Positions 30,157 to 38,582 of a stretch of DNA of 64,000 bases are shown here, in pieces. Below the pieces are notes generated by a model that worked only from the letters and a program-made list of their open reading frames with translations, had not been told where the DNA came from and searched no databases. The position numbers and the translations under genes are program-made. How positions within the stretch are numbered: position 1 is the first letter of the stretch; each line of letters opens with the position of its first letter. The DNA is from an uncultured Acetobacteraceae bacterium. GTDB lineage: Bacteria; Pseudomonadota; Alphaproteobacteria; Acetobacterales; Acetobacteraceae. The stretch lies in the NCBI GenBank assembly GCA_943912335.1, contig CALTUD010000002.1, positions 124,001 through 188,000 of the forward strand. Reading direction: 5' to 3'.

Positions 30157-32064
30157 ATCGCGGACGTATCCGACGTCGAGAACGGTTTATGCGGCCTGAT
30201 CGAGAATGCGGTCTATCCGAACGGGGTTTCCGCATCGAGCATCACTGGTACGACCATCAAGATCTATCGAGGCTGGCCTGCGAGCAGGATGCTGAATGCC
30301 GATCTTGCAGCCGGGATCGACACTGTCACGGTGTTCACGAAAGAGAAATCGAGCAAGGACACCTCCCGCTACGCCCGTATCTGGCGGACCGTCTCAACAA
30401 CATCGCCCAGTCTGGCCATCAAGGTCGTCGGTCAGGCAGCCACCCTCACCGGAACCGGTGGAGCGGGGCAGGTGGCTGGTTTGGAAGCGAACGGTGTCGC
30501 TTATACGGTTGCCGTGGGGGCGAGTGACACTCCTTTCACGGTCGCGGCGAGTCTTGCTGCCCTTGTGCCGGGAGCGACGGCCAGTGGTAATGTCGTTCTC
30601 GTTCCGGGCACGCAGTTGAGCGGACGCGTTGTCGGATCGGGAACTGCCGTCATGGAAACGCGGCGGCAAGAACAGGGCTTTCTCGTTTCTGTCTGGTCTT
30701 CGACGCCGCTGGCGCGCGACGCCGTCGCGGCCGCCGTCGACAATGCCCTGTCCGATGTGGACTGGTTCGATCTTGCGGATGGTTCCGTGGCACGGATGGT
30801 GTATGGCGGAACGATGGAGACCGACGTTTCTGAGAACGCCAATCTCTACCGTCGGAATCTGATCTACACCATCGAGTATCCGACGCTGAAAACGATGACC
30901 GGCCCACAGATGGCGTACGGTGTCGGTACTTTGGGGGGAACAGGTCCGACCGTCGGGTTCAGCTGTCTCGTTCCGCAGGAAAGGCTGGTGATTCCGCCTT
31001 TGGGGGCTATCAGATTCGATGCCTGGTATGATCCGGCGAATAGCATCGACCAGCAATGTGCTACCGTTCTGTCGCCGGCCGCGTTCAATTTTCGGCTTCC
31101 TTCCAACGCGATGGTCGAGAACGGCGTTGCGCGCTGGCCGCTCGCGACGCAGGCGACGATCGACCTGGAGATCGCAGCGGCCTTGCAGGCCGGCCTCCAG
31201 TTCTGGGCGTTCGACAGCTATCAGCCAGACGACACGTTAAGCTTGCCGCTGCAACTCTATCTGACGAGTTCGCTTCGCAGCCGTTTGCGCTTCTGCATGT
31301 TGGGTCAAACGTCGAACTGGGGCGCAGACGGTCAGGATCAGCCATCGCTCCTGCGCGACATCAGCATGATGACGCAGCCTGGCTACATGACGGTCCTTGG
31401 CAACAGGCCTCTGTACCTTGTTCTGGACTCCTCGAGTGAGCAAACGGCGGGCTTGCCGGACGGCAGCGTTTCCGAAGCGATCGCTACCGTCCGGTCGACG
31501 GTGATGCGGGCCGGTGGCGGCAATCCCTACATCGTTTGGCTCTCCGGTGCTGCGATGGCCGACTACAACAACATTCCGATGGCGCAGCAGGTCGGGGCGG
31601 ACGCCTCTGGTTCATACGCAACGCCGCGGTTGAACGGGAGCGAACAGCCGTTCGCGGCGTTAACGGGTGCTGCCGTTGCCGACTGGAGTGCTCGGGCGGC
31701 ATCCGGTTTTCCGATGATTCCTACGGCGATGAGCGGTTGGGATCAAAGGCCCCTGATCGAGGCCCCGCAGCCCTTCTATCCGATTTCGGCGAGCTTCGGT
31801 CCCGGAAATTTCTACGATACCGCGACCGCATCCGCGATCGGCGATCATGTCGCGGCAATGGCGAAGTTTATTCACGATCAGCCTTCTGCCTGCGCTGCGC
31901 AGATCGGTTTGATTTACGCGTGGAATGAGCTGGCGGAAGGAGGATGGCTGATGCCGACCTATACGCCGGACGGACCCGATGGTGCGCGTTGTGCTGCCGT
32001 CGGCGGTTCGCTTTCGACGCTTGTCGCGAATTCCACGAAACCTGCCTTCAATCTGGTGAGCTAG
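30157..32064 (+). CDS. Tail terminator-like domain fused to a GH99/WbsX-like domain, probable ATC start
   Basis: 635 residues. Residues 1-~260 look like a tail terminator/completion protein: IADVSDVENGLCGLIENAVY, then IYRGWPASRML. From ~285 a second domain begins with IRFDAWYDPANS and ends with AWNELAEGGWLMPTYTPDG, a signature seen in GH71/GH99-like (WbsX-type) glycosidase domains. Homologues of the first domain begin M-ADVSDVE; here that codon is ATC (30157), eight bases after GGGAGG. The only downstream ATG (30289) would delete 44 conserved residues. A carbohydrate-active domain on a tail-end protein is unusual. ATC as start is inferred and could instead reflect mutation. Confidence 0.6.
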   Translation: MADVSDVENGLCGLIENAVYPNGVSASSITGTTIKIYRGWPASRMLNADLAAGIDTVTVFTKEKSSKDTSRYARIWRTVSTTSPSLAIKVVGQAATLTGTGGAGQVAGLEANGVAYTVAVGASDTPFTVAASLAALVPGATASGNVVLVPGTQLSGRVVGSGTAVMETRRQEQGFLVSVWSSTPLARDAVAAAVDNALSDVDWFDLADGSVARMVYGGTMETDVSENANLYRRNLIYTIEYPTLKTMTGPQMAYGVGTLGGTGPTVGFSCLVPQERLVIPPLGAIRFDAWYDPANSIDQQCATVLSPAAFNFRLPSNAMVENGVARWPLATQATIDLEIAAALQAGLQFWAFDSYQPDDTLSLPLQLYLTSSLRSRLRFCMLGQTSNWGADGQDQPSLLRDISMMTQPGYMTVLGNRPLYLVLDSSSEQTAGLPDGSVSEAIATVRSTVMRAGGGNPYIVWLSGAAMADYNNIPMAQQVGADASGSYATPRLNGSEQPFAALTGAAVADWSARAASGFPMIPTAMSGWDQRPLIEAPQPFYPISASFGPGNFYDTATASAIGDHVAAMAKFIHDQPSACAAQIGLIYAWNELAEGGWLMPTYTPDGPDGARCAAVGGSLSTLVANSTKPAFNLVS

Positions 32065-32071
32065 GAGCCCT

Positions 32072-32248
32072 ATGGCCGCAGCAATGCCCGCAGCACTCGT
32101 CGTGATTCACGCATTCGGTTCCTATCAGAAGGGCCAGATGATCGTGGATGCCGCGACGATCTCCTCCATTCTCGGCGGTGGACTTGCGTCCTTCGTGGTT
32201 CCGACCACGCCGCCGACCGCCCTGCACAATGCCGCATCGGAGGGCTGA
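32072..32248 (+). CDS. Small phage-cluster protein
   Basis: 58 residues, ATG at 32072 shortly after the previous stop and preceded by GGAG, ending three bases before the sheath ATG. It reads AALVVIHAFGSYQKGQMIVD, a compact beta-looking peptide, then a Pro/Thr-rich tail. Small proteins of this sort often sit directly upstream of tail sheath genes in contractile-tail prophages; role unknown. Tight spacing on both sides supports it as real. Confidence 0.6.
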   Translation: MAAAMPAALVVIHAFGSYQKGQMIVDAATISSILGGGLASFVVPTTPPTALHNAASEG

Positions 32249-32251
32249 GCC

Positions 32252-33811
32252 ATGGCGCAGATAACCCAGCTCGGGGCGCTCAACACGGCGGCCTTGGTCG
32301 TTCCGGATCTGTATGTCCAGATCGCGTCGCCCCAGGCGCTTGCGTTGAACGGGGTTGCGACCGATCGCATCGGTGTGGTGGGCACGGCGTCCTGGGGGCC
32401 GGTGAATCAGCCCGTCGTACTGGGCGGGCTCGCCGACTACAATCTGGCGTTCGGCACCGTACAGACCCGTCTGTACGATCTGGGGACTCCGATTGCGCTC
32501 GCGGAACAGCAGGGCGCATCATCTTTCGTGGCCGTTCGTGTGACGGACGGTACCGATGGCGCCGCGACGTATGCGCTATTCTACGCGAACTCCGAATATC
32601 CGGCCATTCTGACGGCTGCTTATACTGGAACCCTCGGAAACCGCATCGGTCTGACACTGGCCGCGGGCTCGCGGACCGGAACATGGTGTCTGACCCTGCA
32701 GATGCCGGGCCAGCTGGCGGAAGTGTTCGACAACATCGACGCGTCCCAGGGTACGGCTACGTTCTGGAACAATCTCGTCACGGCGGTGAACAACGGTAAC
32801 GGTGTTTCCCGAGGCCCGTCCAACCTGTGCGTCGCTTCGATTGGGAACAATCTGTCGGCGGTGCCCCAGGCTGTCACGAACCAGTTCCTGATGAATGGTT
32901 CCGACGGTGCTTCCGGCATGACGGATGCCGCGGTTATCGGGACCGACGGCATGGCGCGTACCGGAATGTACGCATTGCGCGGTCAATCTTGCGCGCTCGC
33001 CGTGATGGCGGATTGCTCGAACCCGACATTCTGGACGATCCAGAGCGCGTTCGGCGAAAGCGAGGGGATCTACATGATCCTCACCGGTGCGAAGGGGCAG
33101 GTGATCTCCAGCGCTGTGCAGATGAAGCAGCAATCCGGCCTCGACAGCTACGCCGCAAAGCTGATGTTCGGCGACTGGCTGTACTGGTACGATCAGGTGA
33201 ACGTGCAGACACGGCTCGTCAGCCCGCAAGGCGTGGTGGCGGGGTGCTTGTCCAATCTGTCGCCCGAGCAATCCAGTTTGAACAAAAGATTGTCCGGCGT
33301 AATCGGTAGTCAGAAGAGCGGGCTCGCGAGCAGCGGCCAGGTTCTGGCTTATTCGTCGGCCGAACTGCAGCAGTTGTTCTCGGCTGGTATCGATGTCGTG
33401 TCCAATCCGGCGCCGGGTGGAGCGTACTGGACCGTTCGCTGCGGCCATAACAGCTCCAGCTCCTCGGTCACTGCCAGCGATGCCTACACGCGTATGACGA
33501 ACTTCATCGCCGAAACGTTGTCGTCTGGCATGGGCAAGTATGTCGGCAGCGTGATCAATTCGACCCTGCTGTCGAACATTCGCGCGACGCTTCTGGCTTA
33601 CCTGTCCAATCTCGTGTCGCAGGGGATTCTCGGTAGCGTCGATGGAACGGCGCCGTACGCGGTGGTGTGCGATCCTAGCAACAATCCGCAGAGCCGTACT
33701 GCGCTTGGCTACGTTCAGGCGGATGTTCAGGTTCGGTACCAGGGCATCAACGAGCGTTTCATCGTGAATCTGCAAGGCGGTCAGAACGTGACCGTCACCA
33801 CCAATAACTGA
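32252..33811 (+). CDS. Tail sheath protein
   Basis: 519 residues. Sheath proteins polymerise around the tube and contract on infection. Typical features: Pro-poor beta-rich N-terminus with GVATDRIGVVGTASWGPVN and ALAEQQGASSFVAVRVTDG, a long Ser/Gly variable middle, and a helical C-terminal region (AYTRMTNFIAETLSSGMGKY, NSTLLSNIRATLLAYLSNL) used for inter-subunit contacts. This gene makes the cluster a contractile (myovirus-type) system. Confidence 0.85.
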   Translation: MAQITQLGALNTAALVVPDLYVQIASPQALALNGVATDRIGVVGTASWGPVNQPVVLGGLADYNLAFGTVQTRLYDLGTPIALAEQQGASSFVAVRVTDGTDGAATYALFYANSEYPAILTAAYTGTLGNRIGLTLAAGSRTGTWCLTLQMPGQLAEVFDNIDASQGTATFWNNLVTAVNNGNGVSRGPSNLCVASIGNNLSAVPQAVTNQFLMNGSDGASGMTDAAVIGTDGMARTGMYALRGQSCALAVMADCSNPTFWTIQSAFGESEGIYMILTGAKGQVISSAVQMKQQSGLDSYAAKLMFGDWLYWYDQVNVQTRLVSPQGVVAGCLSNLSPEQSSLNKRLSGVIGSQKSGLASSGQVLAYSSAELQQLFSAGIDVVSNPAPGGAYWTVRCGHNSSSSSVTASDAYTRMTNFIAETLSSGMGKYVGSVINSTLLSNIRATLLAYLSNLVSQGILGSVDGTAPYAVVCDPSNNPQSRTALGYVQADVQVRYQGINERFIVNLQGGQNVTVTTNN

Positions 33812-33848
33812 CGCACCGTTTCCGGCAGCATAGCGACAAGGACTTCGA

Positions 33849-34274
33849 ATGGGGAATCCCTATAGCATTGGACGGGACTGTCAGGTCGTCCTGCTCTGGA
33901 ATGGCGTTCGCATCGATCTTCGGGACGTGACCGGGTTTCAGGCGCAGCAGCAGGTGCGTCAGCAGCGGGCGGATCCGCTGAACAGCGTGCCGATCGAATT
34001 CAATACGCCTGCCGGCTGGCGTGGGCAGTTCCAGGTTGATCGCGGGTCTTCCGCGCTGGACGATCTCGTGTCGGCGATCGAAGCCGCATTCTGGAACGCG
34101 GGCGTGATCGGGTCGGGAACGATCTATCAGTACATCTCGGAGCCCGATGGGTCGACCAGCACCTATGAATTCGTGGGCGTGTCTCTGACGTTCACGAACT
34201 CCGGTCATTACCAGGCCGAGAACATCGTGAAGCAGACGGTCAGCTTCTTCGCCAGCCAGAGGAACAAGATTTGA
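33849..34274 (+). CDS. Tail tube protein
   Basis: 141 residues, immediately after the sheath as usual for contractile tails. Beta-rich, without Cys clusters; contains GRDCQVVLLWNGVRIDLRDV and a central FNTPAGWRGQFQVDRGSSAL. The tube is the channel for DNA. Its last codon overlaps the TTG start of the chaperone gene. Confidence 0.75.
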   Translation: MGNPYSIGRDCQVVLLWNGVRIDLRDVTGFQAQQQVRQQRADPLNSVPIEFNTPAGWRGQFQVDRGSSALDDLVSAIEAAFWNAGVIGSGTIYQYISEPDGSTSTYEFVGVSLTFTNSGHYQAENIVKQTVSFFASQRNKI

Positions 34275-34597
34275 GCGGGCCCATCGCGGAGGTCACCACC
34301 GAGGATGGTCGGCGGCTTTCATTGCGGGAGATCAATCCCGGCGACATGCTGGACCTGATCGAAGCGGCGGGTTCGGCGGCAGGTTCGGCGGCCTGGATGC
34401 GTTATGCTCTGCTGATCTGTTCGGTGGAAGCGATCGACGGCAAGCCGGTGATGATGCCGCACACGAAGGACGGCGTGCGGGAGCTCGGGCGCAAGATTGG
34501 CAATGCCGGTATCGCAGCGCTGTCGAGCTTCCATTATCCGGCCGAGGCCGATCACTCCGCCGAGGATGAGGCCGAGCAGGTTCGCGCAAAAAACTGA
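34271..34597 (+). CDS. Tail assembly chaperone, short form (gpG-like)
   Basis: 108 residues, TTG start overlapping the tube stop (TTGA). Acidic C-terminus with ALSSFHYPAEADHSAEDEAEQ. In tailed phages this slot holds tape-measure chaperones made in two forms, the longer one by ribosomal frameshift. Here the reading frame ends with GCA AAA AAC TGA, placing an A-AAA-AAC slippery heptamer directly before the stop; a second frame without its own good start continues for 56 codons. The presence of both is strong evidence for G/GT-type expression. Confidence 0.7.
   Translation: MSGPIAEVTTEDGRRLSLREINPGDMLDLIEAAGSAAGSAAWMRYALLICSVEAIDGKPVMMPHTKDGVRELGRKIGNAGIAALSSFHYPAEADHSAEDEAEQVRAKN
34588..34594 (+). 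promoter_or_regulatory. -1 programmed frameshift heptamer
   Basis: A AAA AAC read in the zero frame as (GC)A AAA AAC, exactly the X-XXY-YYZ pattern with AAAAAAC, followed by TGA at 34595. After slipping back one base, reading continues CTG AGC AGG CAC into an open frame to 34764. Confidence 0.7.
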
Positions 34598-34764
34598 GCA
34601 GGCACCCCTTGCTTCGGCAGGTTCTGTACCTCGTGAAGCATGGGGTGCCTTGGCAAGAGGTCATGACGATGTCGGAAACCAGACGGTTCGCGTGTTGCGT
34701 TGCGATGGGCGAACTGGATGGCCAACATTTCGACTGGGATGGCATGGGCTGGGTGGCGCATTGA
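34594..34764 (+). CDS. Frameshift extension of the tail chaperone (T part of gpGT-like)
   Basis: 56 codons in the -1 frame after the slip site, giving a ~164-residue fusion with the short form. Residues LSRHPLLRQVLYLVKHG followed by VPWQEVMTMSETRRFACCVA resemble the C-terminal part of phage tail chaperones (DUF1799/GT-like helical segment with 'PW'). No independent start with a ribosome site was seen. Stop TGA at 34762-34764. Confidence 0.6.
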   Translation: MSRHPLLRQVLYLVKHGVPWQEVMTMSETRRFACCVAMGELDGQHFDWDGMGWVAH

Positions 34765-34810
34765 GGCCGCCTACAAGTTTCGTTCCCTCTAGCCGTGAAA
34801 GGCAGCGTTG

Positions 34811-35935
34811 ATGAAGAACACAACAGCGCTGCGTTCGTCTCTGGCGCTTTTTGCGCGGCTAGTTTCCGATCTCCATGCGCGGCCGCTCCGGTCTCGACCC
34901 GTGCCGATCCGTCGGCGTGCCCGTCTTCCGCCTGTGTTGCCCGGAACGGCGCATGGGGAGGGGATAGAGATGTTCGCCGCTTTGCCGGTCGGATTGAGCG
35001 CTCTGCTCGCCGGCCGCTCTGTGGGTGGCCTTCGCGATGCTGGCGGCCCGGCGAGCCGCGGGGTTCCGTCGCGTGATCGAGACAGGGGTTTCATCGGGGG
35101 AAATCTCGATACTCGTCACTCTGCCGTCGCTTCGATCTGGGAGGCGGCAGTGGTGGGGACTACAAATGCCGCTCTGGAGCAGATGCTTCCACATGTGCAG
35201 CGTCCGGCTTCTCTTCTACCAGTAGGACGTGCGGCGAGATCGGTCTCTCACATCCTCTCCGTGTCGCCGATATCGACGGCTCGCCTGCCGGGGACCGGTT
35301 TCATCTTGCGGAATAACTCTCCGTCGTCGAAGGAGCGGCCGCCTTTTCCGGCCGGAGATGGTAAGGGATCGAGAGCGCACTCGTTCTTACGCGTCTTGGA
35401 CAAGAAGGAAGGCGGGTCGGGCGCAGATGTGTTCGGTTCTCTTGACGCCGTAAGCGACCGAAGGCCGTTGGGAACAGTTTCCGTACAGTCGTCAGGCAGA
35501 TCGCAGAGAGCGTCGGACGTCTTCTTCGATCGCCCATCTTCGTCTGCGGCGCCTCGTGTTCCCTTGAGCCTGTCCGGCAGCGCTAAAGGGACGATTGCGG
35601 ATATGGCCGGACGAAGCGTACCGCCTGCGCTCATGGAGCCGGTGTCCGGTGAACAAGGTGCCGAGGTCGCGCCACCCGTTGGAGCGAAGGCGATGTATCA
35701 AGGGACGCAGTCGATCGGGCATGGTGGATATGCCGAGTCCGACGCCCGTCCACCGTATTCGAGCGCCTCCGGAACGCAGCTCCAATTCTCCGGTAACGTG
35801 ACGATAGAAGGGCGGCGCGTTGGACAGGCGAGCGCTCACGCTCTTTCGCGCGACGCTTCGCTGCCGCTCTCCACACAATCGCGCCCCAACATACGGAGCA
35901 CCACCGTGTACACCGGAATGCGGATTCCTCAATGA
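34811..35935 (+). CDS. Protein in the tape-measure position, atypical
   Basis: 374 residues, ATG at 34811 with the TTG just ahead discounted. The tape measure gene should lie here, but this protein is short, Arg/Ser/Pro-rich, without long coiled coils or membrane segments. The N-terminal 90 residues are basic (RPLRSRPVPIRRRARLPP) and the remainder low complexity. The ATGA overlap with the next gene and the single long open frame support expression. It may be a very short or degenerate tape measure, or a different tail component. A ~370-residue ruler would predict a tail of only about 55 nm. Confidence 0.5.
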   Translation: MKNTTALRSSLALFARLVSDLHARPLRSRPVPIRRRARLPPVLPGTAHGEGIEMFAALPVGLSALLAGRSVGGLRDAGGPASRGVPSRDRDRGFIGGNLDTRHSAVASIWEAAVVGTTNAALEQMLPHVQRPASLLPVGRAARSVSHILSVSPISTARLPGTGFILRNNSPSSKERPPFPAGDGKGSRAHSFLRVLDKKEGGSGADVFGSLDAVSDRRPLGTVSVQSSGRSQRASDVFFDRPSSSAAPRVPLSLSGSAKGTIADMAGRSVPPALMEPVSGEQGAEVAPPVGAKAMYQGTQSIGHGGYAESDARPPYSSASGTQLQFSGNVTIEGRRVGQASAHALSRDASLPLSTQSRPNIRSTTVYTGMRIPQ

Positions 35936-36777
35936 GCCTTGCATCCAATGTAGCCGGCAGCGTTGCGGCGACTCTGGCGAATCAGCCAGCACCGGTTGTC
36001 CTGGGATCGATGGTTCTGTTCGGTGCCGAGGCACCCTCGCGGGTCACGATCGGCGGTCGTCAGCTGGCGGCGATCCATAAGCTGCCGGGTGGCGCTCGCA
36101 TCATCGACGCGATGGGGCCGGACGACAACGCGATCGTGTGGCAAGGCGTCTTCATCGGGCCGGCAGCTGCAAGCCGGGTCAGGATGGTGGATGCGCTTCG
36201 GACAAGCGGAGAAATCTGCACTTTGTCGTTTGGTGACTATCTTTTCCAGATCATCGTCGTCGACTTCAGCTATAGCTATCAATCGCGCGGTGCGGTGATC
36301 TCTTATAGCATTCGCGCGGAAAAGATCCAGGATATCATCGATCCTCTGTCCATCTCGGCGTGGCAGGGGGCCATATCGGATTGTGCGACGGCTGTTCAGT
36401 TTCTCACCAATACACGGGCTTCGATCGCAGCATATGGCGGTCTGACCGGGGGACTTTCGGGTGGGACCTCGTCGCTTCTTTCAGGTGTTTTATCGACGGT
36501 CGGTGGAGTGTCCGGTACGGCTGACTCTACGCTCCAGGCGCAGGCGCTACTGTCGTCCACCTCCTCTGTCCAGACGGCGATTGCGAACGTGTCGATCGGG
36601 AATCTGGCAACAGGTGCACCGTCATTGAGCGTTGCTAGCGGAACACAACTCGCTGCGGTGGCTCAGCAGGCTGGGGCGTTGGCCGGCCTGGTCGGAGCTG
36701 GTGGGTATATCAATCGGGCGAGCGTGGGTGTGGCGGCATCCAACGCGCTACCGGCCATGGTCGGCATACATTCCTGA
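35932..36777 (+). CDS. gpU-like tail/baseplate protein
   Basis: 281 residues. The first ~135 residues fit the P2 gpU pattern: PVVLGSMVLFGAEAPSRVTI, HKLPGGARIIDAMGPDD, VWQGVFIGPAAASRV and YLFQIIVVDFSYSYQSRG, i.e. tail-completion at the baseplate end. The C-terminal ~130 residues are Ala/Ser/Gly-rich. ATG overlaps the previous stop. Gene order U-X-D follows as in P2-like phages. Confidence 0.6.
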   Translation: MSLASNVAGSVAATLANQPAPVVLGSMVLFGAEAPSRVTIGGRQLAAIHKLPGGARIIDAMGPDDNAIVWQGVFIGPAAASRVRMVDALRTSGEICTLSFGDYLFQIIVVDFSYSYQSRGAVISYSIRAEKIQDIIDPLSISAWQGAISDCATAVQFLTNTRASIAAYGGLTGGLSGGTSSLLSGVLSTVGGVSGTADSTLQAQALLSSTSSVQTAIANVSIGNLATGAPSLSVASGTQLAAVAQQAGALAGLVGAGGYINRASVGVAASNALPAMVGIHS

Positions 36778-36786
36778 GGAGATACG

Positions 36787-36972
36787 GTGCGGACGATACA
36801 GGTAAGCGGAACCAATCTCTTCGCAGTTGCAGCCGCCGAACTCGGTGACGCGACACAGTGGTATCGAATCGCAGCGATCAACCGTTTAAGCGATCCGATG
36901 GTCTATGGCGTCACCAGTCTTCTGTTGCCGAACGTCGACAATACGCTCGGTGGTGGAGTGCCGAGCCAGTGA
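36787..36972 (+). CDS. LysM-like tail protein X
   Basis: 61 residues, GTG start. LysM-like fold: TNLFAVAAAELGDATQWYRI, then INRLSDPMVYGVTSLLLPN, the pattern of phage tail protein X, which sits at the baseplate hub. The stop overlaps the GTG of the next gene (GTGA), so translation is coupled to gpD. Confidence 0.7.
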   Translation: MRTIQVSGTNLFAVAAAELGDATQWYRIAAINRLSDPMVYGVTSLLLPNVDNTLGGGVPSQ

Positions 36973-38042
36973 ACGATGCGGGATGTGTTCGCCGCCCGCG
37001 CCTCCGATTGACGATTAACGGAGCGATCGTTTCGGGTTGCGTCTCCGCGGAAATTACCTCGGGCCGCGGCTCTGTCGCTGGAACTTATCGGGTTGAAGTG
37101 AGCGTGAACGCAGCTTCGACGTCGCTGTCTCCCGGTTGGCTCGATGCGGACGGAATCGACGTCCGGATCGAAATGGGTTTTGCCGATCCTGGATACAATC
37201 AGCCGCAATCCTGGTTCGAGATGATCTCCGGACCTGTGGACAGGATCACGGCTGAACCGTTGTACGGCGTTGTTGTAATCGAGGGGCGCGATAACGCGGC
37301 GAAGCTGATCGATTTACCTCTGGAGGACGGTTACCTCAACAGGACGGCATCCGAGGTGGCGAGCGACCTGGCCGCCCAATGCGGTTTGACGGCGGATGTC
37401 GACCAGACTGCCGGGCTGGTCGGGCAATATTACCAGATCCAGCACAGCAAGACGGTCTTCGGTGCCTATTCCCGCCATGCGAATGGCTGGGACTTGTTGT
37501 GCGAACTGGCGCAGATCCAGAACTACGAACTTTGGGTTGATGGAACGACGCTGCATTTCAAGCAACCAATCCAGGATGAGTCTCCGTTCGCTGTGTTTCT
37601 GCAGCAGGATGGTATGGGCAGTGCCATCACCTGCAACACGATGAGTTCGATCTCGTTGGACAGAACACTCGGTGTCTCGGGAGCGATCCAGGTTCGCGTC
37701 GCGAGCTGGAACAGCCGGCAGAAGCAGACCATCGCGCAATCCTATCCGGCCGCGGTAGGCGACGGCGCGCGCATTTATACGGTCTTGAAGCCGAACCTGT
37801 TGCCTGATGATGCACAGGCGCTGGCGCAGTCGACCTATCTCCAGCTCCGTGCCCGGCGAAGAATGTTCCATGCCACCATGCCGGGCGAACTTTCGCTGAC
37901 GCCCCGGCGCTCGATCAATCTGAGCGGAACCGGCACAGGCTGGGACACCGTGTATGTCATTGATCGCATCGTCAGACATATCTCAGCGGAACGCGGGTTC
38001 AGTCAGAACCTGACGGCGACAACTCTGCAGGATGGATCATAA
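36969..38042 (+). CDS. Baseplate hub protein (gpD / late control D-like)
   Basis: 357 residues, GTG start overlapping the gpX stop; the longer open frame upstream is out of frame with homologues. Hub proteins form the ring that holds the spike (VgrG gp27-like). Features: RPRLRLTINGAIVSGCVSAE at the start, ESQ-type middle with YYQIQHSKTVFGAYSRHANG, and an ANGWDLLCELAQIQNYELWV segment common to late-control D proteins. C-terminal beta region includes TYLQLRARRRMFHATMPGEL. Confidence 0.7.
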   Translation: MNDAGCVRRPRLRLTINGAIVSGCVSAEITSGRGSVAGTYRVEVSVNAASTSLSPGWLDADGIDVRIEMGFADPGYNQPQSWFEMISGPVDRITAEPLYGVVVIEGRDNAAKLIDLPLEDGYLNRTASEVASDLAAQCGLTADVDQTAGLVGQYYQIQHSKTVFGAYSRHANGWDLLCELAQIQNYELWVDGTTLHFKQPIQDESPFAVFLQQDGMGSAITCNTMSSISLDRTLGVSGAIQVRVASWNSRQKQTIAQSYPAAVGDGARIYTVLKPNLLPDDAQALAQSTYLQLRARRRMFHATMPGELSLTPRRSINLSGTGTGWDTVYVIDRIVRHISAERGFSQNLTATTLQDGS

Positions 38043-38045
38043 ACA

Positions 38046-38582
38046 ATGGCAGACTGGCTGCAGACCGTCCGCTTGCATGCGGCCATTCAGTCGGCGGCAC
38101 TCGGGCAGGCGCGGCATGGTGTAGTTACCAGTGTCGATCCGTCCGCACACGCTGTGAGGGTGACGATTCAGCCCGAGGGGCTGGAGACGGGATGGATACC
38201 GGATGGGGCGGTGGCCGCCGGTGGCCTGAAGATGGTCTGCCCGTCCGAGATCGGTACGCAGGTGCTGGTCGTCCCGGTCGAAGGCGATGCGGAGCATCCT
38301 GTGGTAGTTGGCCGGCTCTTCGACGCGACGGCGATGCCGCCGCAGAGTCCGTTCACTCAGACTCATGTGCAGCCGGGCGAACTCGCCCTGTTCGGGAGTG
38401 ATGGAACCTGCCTGCATTTCACGAGAGGCAGGTTGTGCCTGAAGGGAAACCTTGAGGTCGATGGGGCCATCCAGGCGACCGGAGACGTGGTCGGGGCGGG
38501 GATCAGCCTTCAGTCGCACCGGCATGGTGGAGTCCAGGGAGGCAAGACGTTCACCACTCCACCGGAGGGTGCCAATGGCTGA
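38046..38582 (+). CDS. Baseplate spike protein (gpV-like)
   Basis: 178 residues. Spike proteins of contractile tails pierce the membrane. The N-terminal OB-fold part contains GVVTSVDPSAHAVRVTI and QPEGLETGWIPDGA; a repetitive beta middle follows. The C-terminal SHRHGGVQGG has the HxH motif that, in gpV-type spikes, coordinates iron at the trimer tip. ATG at 38046 is four bases after gpD. Confidence 0.75.
   Translation: MADWLQTVRLHAAIQSAALGQARHGVVTSVDPSAHAVRVTIQPEGLETGWIPDGAVAAGGLKMVCPSEIGTQVLVVPVEGDAEHPVVVGRLFDATAMPPQSPFTQTHVQPGELALFGSDGTCLHFTRGRLCLKGNLEVDGAIQATGDVVGAGISLQSHRHGGVQGGKTFTTPPEGANG

Noticed and set aside
35248..36034. Minus-strand frames opposite the tape-measure-position gene
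   Set aside because: Considered because the sense protein looks odd, but the sense frame is longer, ends in an ATGA overlap with the next gene, and the antisense frames have no motif.
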